A DNA stretch of 37,335 bases from Halanaerobium saccharolyticum (GTDB lineage Bacteria; Bacillota; Halanaerobiia; Halanaerobiales; Halanaerobiaceae): contig NZ_QAXS01000030.1 of assembly GCF_003053565.1 (NCBI RefSeq), forward strand, positions 1 through 37,335. The letters are read 5' to 3'. The position numbers and the translations under genes are program-made. Within the stretch, counting starts at the first letter, position 1; each line of letters starts with the position of its first letter. Below the pieces are notes generated by a model. That model searched no databases. It saw nothing but the letters and a program-made list of their open reading frames with translations, and had not been told where the DNA came from. This document shows, piece by piece, positions 15,677 through 21,779 of this stretch.

Positions 15677-15712
15677 ATAATCTAGTATAATACATAATCT
15701 ATTATATATCAA
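15677..15712 (-). promoter_or_regulatory. par operon promoter with overlapping 12-bp direct repeats
   Basis: On the minus strand TTGATA (15707-15712) and TATACT (15684-15689) are separated by exactly 17 bases. ATAATCTAGTAT (15677-15688) and ATAATCTATTAT (15694-15705) are direct repeats 17 bp apart covering the -10 and the spacer. They are a likely operator. The hexamer array begins 59 bases upstream of the -35. Confidence 0.65.
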
Positions 15713-15770
15713 CAATTAAATTACTTACTGAAGATTGCATTTTATGTGTCTGTGTAGTAATTACTGTCAA

Positions 15771-16142
15771 CATTAACATTAACTCTACCATTAATGGTGA
15801 CATTAACATTGACATCAATGTTACCATCAATGGTAATGGTAACATCACCATCAATTTTACCATTGACATTACCATTAATGTTAACATCAAAATTAATGGT
15901 AATGCTGGTACTAGTTTTAGTAGCGGTATTAATGTTGGTTTTAATACTAATATTGGTGTCAGTACTAAATTCAACACTAAAATTAGTTTCAACTAAAATA
16001 CTGGATATAATGTTAATTCTAAGATTACTGTTAACATTGACATCACCATTAACAACAATTCTAACATCAATGGTGACATTGACATTAATTCTACCATTAA
16101 CATTAATGGTGATGGTAACATTGACAGTAAAATTAATGGTAA
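15771..16142. repeat. 62-unit phased hexanucleotide array (candidate centromere)
   Basis: All 372 bases divide into 62 hexamers in one unbroken phase. The pattern is roughly YRTYRR-like: CATTAA, CATTGA, CATCAA, TGGTAA, TGTTAA, TACTAA. Both ends are the most regular (units 1-22 and 41-62), and the middle has drifted. In-phase reading is open for long stretches on both strands, but there is no start codon with a ribosome binding site and a TAA interrupts the plus-strand frame, so I do not call it a gene. It lies directly upstream of the par promoter, where ParG/omega-type ribbon-helix-helix proteins bind tandem short repeats in other plasmids. Confidence 0.8.
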
Positions 16143-16265
16143 GTTCTATCTGGATAACGTGCTGATCATGCTGAAATGAAAAAATAGAGATGATTTATTT
16201 TCCTGAGTGTTTTATAATGTTCTGAATATTTATCAGGTTTGTTGATAGTTTATCTTTTAATTACG

Positions 16266-16301
16266 TATCTGTATTCGCATACGGTTACGTATACGGATAC
16301 G
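16266..16301. repeat. three tandem 12-bp iterons
   Basis: TATCTGTATTCG, CATACGGTTACG and TATACGGATACG follow one another without gap; the preceding bases end ATTACG like a fourth degenerate unit. The TACG-rich sequence stands out from the AT-rich surroundings. It lies in the gene-free region between the hexamer array and the gene at 16498. Confidence 0.6.
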
Positions 16302-16310
16302 TTGCAAATT

Positions 16311-16339
16311 AAAAAACCCACCCTGCTAAAAGGATGGGA
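16311..16339 (-). terminator. rho-independent terminator
   Basis: On the minus strand CCCATCCT and AGGGTGGG form a stem followed by TTTTTT. It is placed downstream of the two-gene unit ending at 16498, although about 160 bases away. Confidence 0.65.
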
Positions 16340-16363
16340 TAAAAATGAGGAGGAAATATTCGA

Positions 16364-16474
16364 GTGCAAAAAATCTATATGATAGCTGTCTCTGGCGCAG
16401 CTTCAAAAAAGGGAATCAATTTTATTCATTTTTCTATTCATAATGATATCAGCAGGCTATTAAAACTCCTTTAA
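16364..16474 (+). CDS. possible small protein (36 aa)
   Basis: A GTG at 16364 is preceded by GAGGAGGAAATATTCGA, an excellent ribosome binding site. It opens a 36-residue frame containing MIAVSGAASKKGINFIHFSI. No family is recognised and there is no clear promoter. The binding site is the only support. Confidence 0.25.
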   Translation: MQKIYMIAVSGAASKKGINFIHFSIHNDISRLLKLL

Positions 16475-16497
16475 AGTCAAATTAAAAGATAATTAGA

Positions 16498-16710
16498 TTA
16501 ATAATCATCCAGGGAGTCTTTATTTTCTTCAGTAACTTCTATGATTTTTCTGATATATACATTGCTTGAGTCAACAGTCCCTGGTTTTACAAACTGCTTA
16601 TAGAATTCGTCATAAGCCTGGTCCTTGTTTTCCGCCCAGACCATCTTTCTTAACTGGTTATTGCCATGCTTAACAGCTGAATTATATGCTTTAATATAAA
16701 ACTGTTTCAC
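16498..16710 (-). CDS. small hypothetical protein (70 aa)
   Basis: This 70-residue protein starts (GTG) MKQFYIKAYNSAVKHGNNQL and is acidic at the C-terminus. No family is recognised. GGGGA lies eight bases before the GTG at 16710. The stop of the upstream coiled-coil gene ends one base before, so the two are translated together. A plasmid maintenance role is suggested by position only. Confidence 0.6.
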   Translation of the reverse strand: MKQFYIKAYNSAVKHGNNQLRKMVWAENKDQAYDEFYKQFVKPGTVDSSNVYIRKIIEVTEENKDSLDDY

Positions 16711-16711
16711 A

Positions 16712-17536
16712 TTAATTATCCCCTTTTTCTTGCCGATCTAAAAGAACCTGGACCTTCTCATTATATTCATCTCTAACTTCCTGCAGCTGTTTCTGGAATT
16801 CTTTTTCCTGTTCTAAAAGCGCCCGTTCTTTTTCATTAGTTAGTTTTTCCTTCATATTATCCATAGCAGTATCCTTATCATTAAGCTGCTTATTAAGTGA
16901 TTTTATCTTGCTTTCCAGCTGGTCATTTTCTTTCTGCTGTTTTTCAAGCTCTGATCCCAGCTCTTTTAAACGGTCCTTCATTTTAGGCAGCTCTTCCAAC
17001 TGATCATTCTTACGGTGAATCTCATATTTTAATTCTTGTTTTTGATCCTTAAGATTAAATATCAGATCATCTTTAGTTTCTGCAGAATTTTTCAGCTGTT
17101 CATTGTCCTTTTCGAGTTTCTCTAACTCATCTTCAAGAGAAGAGACCCTTTCTGACAACAAATTCTTTTCTTCTTTAGAATCCTTTTTTAGTTCTTGATG
17201 CTTTTCTTCTAAATCTTTAAATTCATTCTTCAATTCTTTTATTCTTTCATCTTTCTCTTGCAGCTGCTTCAGATAATTATTATCTTTCTCCCTTAATGCA
17301 ACAGCCATTTTTTCTCCCATACCGGTAAAGATATTGGTGATTTCTTTGGTAATAGTTTGAAGAGAGGCCAGATCACCACTTAACTCAGGCATCTCATCCT
17401 TAACAGTATTGATATTATAAAGTCCCAATAAGTGCTCTACAAAGTCACCACGATTTTCAAAGTCACTCATATCAGCCAGCTCATTAATCTTTTCTTTAGT
17501 TTCCTTGCTTACTTTAGCACTCCAGGTTTCTGACAT
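16712..17536 (-). CDS. ribbon-helix-helix protein with long coiled coil (KfrA/filament-like plasmid protein)
   Basis: This 274-residue protein has an N-terminal ribbon-helix-helix-like segment (WSAKVSKETKEKINELADMS, then FVEHLLGLYNI, residues 4-45). A continuous, highly charged coiled coil follows (about residues 85-270) with heptad-like Leu spacing. This layout resembles plasmid DNA-binding coiled-coil proteins such as KfrA that stabilise or organise plasmids, but the DNA-binding fold differs. The start at 17536 has GAGGAGG upstream. Four AGTTTAC sites in a 10-bp register cover its promoter and suggest autoregulation. Confidence 0.75.
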   Translation of the reverse strand: MSETWSAKVSKETKEKINELADMSDFENRGDFVEHLLGLYNINTVKDEMPELSGDLASLQTITKEITNIFTGMGEKMAVALREKDNNYLKQLQEKDERIKELKNEFKDLEEKHQELKKDSKEEKNLLSERVSSLEDELEKLEKDNEQLKNSAETKDDLIFNLKDQKQELKYEIHRKNDQLEELPKMKDRLKELGSELEKQQKENDQLESKIKSLNKQLNDKDTAMDNMKEKLTNEKERALLEQEKEFQKQLQEVRDEYNEKVQVLLDRQEKGDN

Positions 17537-17616
17537 AATAATACCTCCTCATGTTATTTAATGATATTCTATATAAACTAAATCTTTGTAATCAAAACTT
17601 TTAATTTATAAATATA

Positions 17617-17670
17617 CTATAGTTTACTTAAGTTTACTTTGTAAACTAAGTTATAATATAAGTTTACTAA
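17617..17670 (-). promoter_or_regulatory. promoter covered by four AGTTTAC operator sites
   Basis: On the minus strand TTTACA (17641-17646) and TATAGT (17617-17622) are 18 bases apart. AGTTTAC occurs at 17622, 17632 and 17662, and inverted at 17642-17648, so all sites lie on a 10-bp grid over the -35 and spacer. Binding on one DNA face by the ribbon-helix-helix protein encoded downstream is likely. Confidence 0.6.
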
Positions 17671-17745
17671 ATATTTTTACAATAGTCAATGAAAATATGG
17701 AATGAGGTGGAATTAACCCAAAAATGATATTATAACATAGAAAAT

Positions 17746-17761
17746 CGAACACATGTATGAT
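17746..17761 (+). promoter_or_regulatory. possible LexA (SOS) box overlapping a -10 element
   Basis: CGAACACATGTATG (17746-17759) resembles the Firmicutes LexA box GAACNNNNGTTC in its left half and partly in its right. It overlaps TATGAT (17756-17761). The next gene is YolD-like, a family often under SOS control. The right half-site is imperfect. Confidence 0.4.
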
Positions 17762-17792
17762 AAAATAAAGGGGAGAAAGGAGCTGATCATTT

Positions 17793-18125
17793 ATGAACCT
17801 GAAGGATAGAGGTAACAAGAAATGGACTGCTATGATGCTGATCGAGCACAGGAAGCGGTTAAAAGAATTGAAGGAAAGTGAAAAGGACAGAAAAAAGCCA
17901 ATTTTAGATGATCAGGAAAAAGAAGAAATAAACTATAAACTGCAGCAGGCTGTTCAGCATAATCTGGCAGTAGAAATAAAGTATTATGAAAATAAGAGAT
18001 TTAAAACTTCTTCAGGGGTAATCAAAAAAGTTGATTCAAATCGAAAAGAAGTAATTATTTCAGAGGAAGTTGGTGAGCAGCATAAAATATCTCTTAATAA
18101 TCTATTAGATTTAAGATTGAAATAG
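17793..18125 (+). CDS. YolD-like family protein
   Basis: This 110-residue protein has the YolD signature LKDRGNKKWTAMMLIEHRKR at the start, a lysine-rich linker, and a C-terminal beta-rich part (TSSGVIKKVDSNRKEVII). YolD-like proteins are usually encoded beside a Y-family (UvrX/YqjW) translesion polymerase and are SOS-controlled; no polymerase is encoded here. AAAGGAG lies ten bases before the ATG. A possible LexA box lies about 35 bases upstream. It starts a plus-strand pair with the following hypothetical gene. Confidence 0.82.
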   Translation: MNLKDRGNKKWTAMMLIEHRKRLKELKESEKDRKKPILDDQEKEEINYKLQQAVQHNLAVEIKYYENKRFKTSSGVIKKVDSNRKEVIISEEVGEQHKISLNNLLDLRLK

Positions 18126-18188
18126 AGGATTAGATAAATTAACAGAGAAGAAGTAAATTGAAATATCATTTATAGGAGGAATAGGTTA

Positions 18189-18629
18189 ATGAGTGATTAC
18201 ATTTTTATTTCTGACGAAAAAGATAACGAATTTCTTGTAAAAGTTTCAGCTGAAAATATTGAAAAGGCTAAAACAAAATATGTTGAAAAACTATGGGAAA
18301 TAGACAATTTCGAACAGAAACAATTTAAAAGCAAAGTTATAGACGTTACTTTTTGGAGAAAATATAGTTTAGACTTAGTCTCAAATAAAGATGGAAGTTG
18401 GATTCATGAAATTGATGAAACTAAAAAATTATTTAAAGCAAATTTAGAAAAAGATTTCTCACCACAAATAGCAGAAGAATTGCATAACTATTTTTTTAAT
18501 AGAGAAGAAAGTATAGAAGAGCTTACTGATAAAGCCAAGCTTGATATAGCTAAAGTCCAGGTCCAAAAGCTATTGGATGATAATTTCCTTAGAATTTATT
18601 CCCTGGATGAAATGAGATCTATATATTAA
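18189..18629 (+). CDS. hypothetical protein (146 aa)
   Basis: This 146-residue acidic protein starts MSDYIFISDEKDNEFLVKVS. It has the look of a small soluble protein with a beta N-terminus and helical C-terminus (DKAKLDIAKVQVQKLLDDNF). No family is recognised. AGGAGG lies nine bases before the ATG. It follows the YolD-like gene by 63 bases and is ended by a strong hairpin. The opening resembles the small protein at 16498-16710 only in being a stand-alone strand-helix form. Confidence 0.6.
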   Translation: MSDYIFISDEKDNEFLVKVSAENIEKAKTKYVEKLWEIDNFEQKQFKSKVIDVTFWRKYSLDLVSNKDGSWIHEIDETKKLFKANLEKDFSPQIAEELHNYFFNREESIEELTDKAKLDIAKVQVQKLLDDNFLRIYSLDEMRSIY

Positions 18630-18644
18630 TATTTTATCAAATAT

Positions 18645-18680
18645 AAACCCCACCAATGCCTAAAGCTACTGGTGGGGTTT
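18645..18680. terminator. strong hairpin terminator between convergent genes
   Basis: AAACCCCACCA (18645-18655) and TGGTGGGGTTT (18670-18680) form an 11-bp perfect stem. It follows the stop at 18629 by 15 bases. The T run is short on both strands, so it may act for both converging units or for RNA stability. Confidence 0.7.
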
Positions 18681-18706
18681 ATTGGTCAATAAATCTATTT
18701 ATTTAA

Positions 18707-18790
18707 AAGGGTGTATATAATACTTACACCCTTCATTATATTTTAAACTTAACTTTTAAACTCAAAGGGGGCGATTAGTATTCGCCCCTT
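18707..18790. repeat. two further hairpins in series
   Basis: AAGGGTGTA (18707-18715) pairs with TACACCCTT (18725-18733). AAGGGG-GCGA (18765-18774) pairs with TTCGCCCCTT (18781-18790). Together with the hairpin at 18645-18680 they make three different stem-loops within 150 bases of gene-free DNA. Confidence 0.6.
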
Positions 18791-18880
18791 AACAAGATGG
18801 GCTTAAATCGCGAAAAGTTTTATTTAGCCTTAGGATTACATCAGCTTTTCATTTGCAGAAGCCGCTTATTCTTCATATTT

Positions 18881-19093
18881 TTAATATTCATCAAGTTTTA
18901 CCCCAACATCAGGCTTATCTATGCTGCAGTTAGGGCAAAACCATTTCAGTTCTTTAATATCTGGAGCATCAGGGTTATCATAAGTAGTCTGGATCGGAAT
19001 AAAGTCTCTATTCTCGGGTATATGTCTTCTTGTAGCTATATTCCACTCCATAGCAGAAAAAGATGAACCACATGCTTTACATTGAAATTTCAT
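18881..19093 (-). CDS. zinc-ribbon hypothetical protein (70 aa)
   Basis: This 70-residue protein has two CxxC knuckles: FQCKACGSSFSAMEWN near the start and WFCPNCSIDKP near residue 51. It is probably a zinc ribbon that binds nucleic acid or protein. AGGAG lies about ten bases before the ATG at 19093. It is monocistronic, convergent with the upstream plus-strand pair. No specific family is recognised. Confidence 0.65.
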   Translation of the reverse strand: MKFQCKACGSSFSAMEWNIATRRHIPENRDFIPIQTTYDNPDAPDIKELKWFCPNCSIDKPDVGVKLDEY

Positions 19094-19169
19094 ATTCTAA
19101 AAACTCCTGTCATTGTAGATTATTTTAATTATAAATTTATTATGATGACAATTATTAGAATATCAATTT

Positions 19170-19514
19170 TCACTGAGCTTTACAATGGTTTCTTTTAATA
19201 TCTTCAACTATAGATTCAGCTTTATCCCAACCTTTTTTAGTTAGAAGAAAACTATTTCCACACCATTCATCAACAAATCCTTTTCTAATTGTCTCAGCTA
19301 AACCTGATCGGTAATTAGCTTTAACTCTTGCATCAGAATTATAATGCTGGTTACCAATGCTCACATAAGGTGTTTCTAGATAATAATTAGTCTCAATTCT
19401 TATTTCACCATCAGCATAAAAAGCAAAACCTAATATTTCTCCTTCACAATATCCTAGTTCACCATCTGAAACAGTATCAAATTCTTCTACAGCTTTAGCC
19501 AGTTCATGCAACAT
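19170..19514 (-). CDS. hypothetical protein (114 aa)
   Basis: This 114-residue acidic protein starts MLHELAKAVEEFDTVSDGEL and contains two cysteines without an obvious metal motif (GYCEGE, DEWCGN). A possible winged-helix-like end (FLLTKKGWDKAESIVEDI) is seen. No family is recognised. The ATG at 19514 is preferred to a GTG at 19523 because GGAGTGG sits six bases upstream. It stands alone, with the res-like region upstream. Confidence 0.55.
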   Translation of the reverse strand: MLHELAKAVEEFDTVSDGELGYCEGEILGFAFYADGEIRIETNYYLETPYVSIGNQHYNSDARVKANYRSGLAETIRKGFVDEWCGNSFLLTKKGWDKAESIVEDIKRNHCKAQ

Positions 19515-19765
19515 TATAACCACTCCATTCGAATATTTTTTGTTAATTTAATTATATCATTCACAAAGTATGATTATAAGTCGCTTTTGTTATTTTTTTA
19601 AATAGAATGATTTTATCATAAGAAGTATTTTCAAGTCGTTCCAATATGACACGAGCTCAAATAATTGCAGCTTGCCAAAAATCTAAAGCAGAACTATTTT
19701 CAGGTGATATCGTTTTGATGTCACCTTAATTACATTTTTAATCTGATTAGCTATTATTTTGTTAT

Positions 19766-19934
19766 CTCAAAAGGTATACCTTTAGACACTCTTTTATTAG
19801 TAGATCTATAAACCACTAGTAAAGCCAGTGATAGCAGTGAATCTGAACTGCTATTTTCTTTTTATTAAATTCGTATCAAAAGGTGCCAAATTTAATTTTG
19901 AACTATCCCATAATAAACATGTACCTTTTGAAAC
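19766..19934. promoter_or_regulatory. res-like region upstream of the serine recombinase
   Basis: The 467-bp gene-free gap 19515-19981 contains a perfect 14-bp palindrome AAAGGTATACCTTT (19770-19783). It also holds TATCAAAAGGTGCC (19874-19887), TTTTGAAC (19895-19902) and the inverted TGTACCTTTTGAAAC (19920-19934). The shared element is TCAAAAGGT with its inverse. Several such half-sites directly ahead of a small serine recombinase are the layout of resolvase res subsites. The last copy lies where the gene's promoter should be, suggesting autoregulation. Confidence 0.55.
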
Positions 19935-19981
19935 TTTTATGATATACTATACCTAATAATTGGAAATAGAGGTGGAATAAT

Positions 19982-20584
19982 ATGAGTGGTAGAAAATATG
20001 GTTATATAAGAGTTTCCAGTAAAGAACAAAATCCGGCCAGACAGGAAGATGCACTTTTAAAAGCTGGTGTTGAAAAAGATTATATTTTTATGGATAAAAT
20101 GAGTGGTAAAGATTTTGATAGGCCTGAGTATCAATTAATAAAAAGATTGCTTAAGGAAGATGATGTTTTATTTATTAAAGATTTAGATCGCCTGGGAAGA
20201 AACTATAGAATGATTAAAGAAGAGTGGAAAGAGATCACCATGGATATTGGAGCAGATATAGCAGTTTTAGATATGGATCTTCTAGATACCAGAAAATTTA
20301 AAAACGGAATGGAAGAATTAATTTCTAATATAATTTTAGAGTTATTATCTTATATGGCTGAAAAAGAAAGAGAAAAAATCAATAAAAGACAAGCTGAAGG
20401 CATTAAAAAAGCCCGCCAAAATGGAGTGCATCTCGGCAGGCCTAAAATCGAAGTTGATGATTTTGAGTATTACTATGATCAGGTTTACAATAAAGAAAAC
20501 ATGACTGCTGTTGAGGCTATGGAAGAACTAGATATTAGTAAGAGTACATTTTATAGAAGAAAAGAAGAGTATGAAAAAAATTAA
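19982..20584 (+). CDS. small serine recombinase (resolvase/invertase family)
   Basis: This 200-residue protein has the catalytic start YGYIRVSSKEQNPARQ (Ser12 the likely nucleophile), DKMSGKDFDRPEY, and KDLDRLGRN. The E-helix region is followed by GVHLGRPKIE and a C-terminal helix-turn-helix (MTAVEAMEELDISKSTFYRR). Such proteins resolve plasmid multimers or invert DNA segments. GAGGTGG lies upstream of the ATG. A cluster of half-sites lies directly ahead of it, so a multimer-resolution role on a plasmid is the simplest reading. Confidence 0.92.
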   Translation: MSGRKYGYIRVSSKEQNPARQEDALLKAGVEKDYIFMDKMSGKDFDRPEYQLIKRLLKEDDVLFIKDLDRLGRNYRMIKEEWKEITMDIGADIAVLDMDLLDTRKFKNGMEELISNIILELLSYMAEKEREKINKRQAEGIKKARQNGVHLGRPKIEVDDFEYYYDQVYNKENMTAVEAMEELDISKSTFYRRKEEYEKN

Positions 20585-20637
20585 ATCCAATAAAATAATC
20601 ACTAGAATATATTATTCTTGTCTTCTGATTTAAGGAA

Positions 20638-21765
20638 TTAAATTAGAATTGACCTAATTATTTGCTCACTCAAATCAGATAAAAGTTTTGGGCTTTTCTC
20701 TATAATTTCTTTTAGTTCAGCTGGTCTATCTATAATTGAAAAATAGGCATTAATACCGTGGTCTAAAACTTTTTCAACACCTTTACCCAAAGTTCCTGTA
20801 ACTGCAATTACTGGTATATTCTTTTGAGCAGCAATTCGAGATACTCCGACTGGACTTTTACCGTATATACTCTGACCATCAAGCATTCCTTCTCCTGTAA
20901 TAACTAAATCAACGTCTTCTAAATAGCTTTTAAAATCAATAATATCAAGCACAATATCTACTCCTGCTTTTAATTCTGCATCCAAAAAGGCTACCAGACC
21001 TGCACCCAGTCCTCCTGCTGCTCCTGCTCCGGGAATTTTATTTGTATCTTTACCCAGTTCTTTGATGGTAGTTTGATTGAAGTGTCGCAGATTCTGATCA
21101 AGTATTTCTACGGTCTTTGTGTCTGCTCCTTTTTGAGGAGCATAGACATAAGCTGCACCATTTTTACCATAAAGAGGATTATCTACATCACAGGCAACTA
21201 AAATTTCAACATTCTTTAGTCTATAATCTATATTATCTAAATTAATTTTTTCTATCTGATTTAAACTACCTCCACCATAAGCTACTTGTTCTTCTTTTTT
21301 ATCTAAAATTTCTGCTCCAAGAGCCTGAACCATCCCTATTCCAGCATCATTAGTTGCGCTGCCGCCAATGCCAATAAGAATTTTTTCTACTCCATGTTCC
21401 AATGCTGAAGCAATTAGTTCTCCTGTACCATAGGTCGTAGTTTTAAGTGGATTTCTTTTATTTTCCGGCACCAGTGGTAGTCCAGAAGCAGCTGCCATTT
21501 CTATTACAGCAGTTTTATCATCACCTAAAATACCATAAAAAGCATTAACTTTATCTCCCAGAGGACCTGTTACTTCTTTTCCAATAATTTCACCAGCAGT
21601 AGCATCAACTAGGGACTGAACTGTTCCCTCACCACCATCAGCAATGGGTAGCAGCTCTACTTTAATTTCGTGATCAACCCTATTGATACCTGCTTTTATA
21701 TTTGTTGCAGCTTCCATAGCTGTTAATGATCCTTTAAATGAATCAGGGGCTACCAGTATTTTCAT
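20638..21765 (-). CDS. glycerate kinase
   Basis: This 375-residue protein is a GarK/GlxK-type glycerate kinase that phosphorylates glycerate with ATP, normally to 2-phosphoglycerate. Visible blocks are MKILVAPDSFKGSLTAMEAA at the start, LPIADGGEGTVQSL, then IGIGGSATNDAGIGMVQALG and LVITGEGMLDGQSIYGKSP. Length is usual for the family. AAAGGAG lies upstream of the ATG at 21765. It is the last gene of the transporter-mannosidase operon, 14 bases after the GH38 gene. That context points to glycerate released from a mannosyl-glycerate compound. Confidence 0.95.
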   Translation of the reverse strand: MKILVAPDSFKGSLTAMEAATNIKAGINRVDHEIKVELLPIADGGEGTVQSLVDATAGEIIGKEVTGPLGDKVNAFYGILGDDKTAVIEMAAASGLPLVPENKRNPLKTTTYGTGELIASALEHGVEKILIGIGGSATNDAGIGMVQALGAEILDKKEEQVAYGGGSLNQIEKINLDNIDYRLKNVEILVACDVDNPLYGKNGAAYVYAPQKGADTKTVEILDQNLRHFNQTTIKELGKDTNKIPGAGAAGGLGAGLVAFLDAELKAGVDIVLDIIDFKSYLEDVDLVITGEGMLDGQSIYGKSPVGVSRIAAQKNIPVIAVTGTLGKGVEKVLDHGINAYFSIIDRPAELKEIIEKSPKLLSDLSEQIIRSILI

Positions 21766-21779
21766 ATTCTACTCCTTTT

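Noticed and set aside
15771-16142. CRISPR or coding tandem repeat
   Set aside because: The period is 6 bp with no spacers, and there is no start codon in the in-phase reading frame.
15702-16165. Opposing long ORFs over the hexamer array
   Set aside because: They are open only because the hexanucleotide repeat excludes stops in several frames. Neither has a ribosome binding site and the products are low-complexity.
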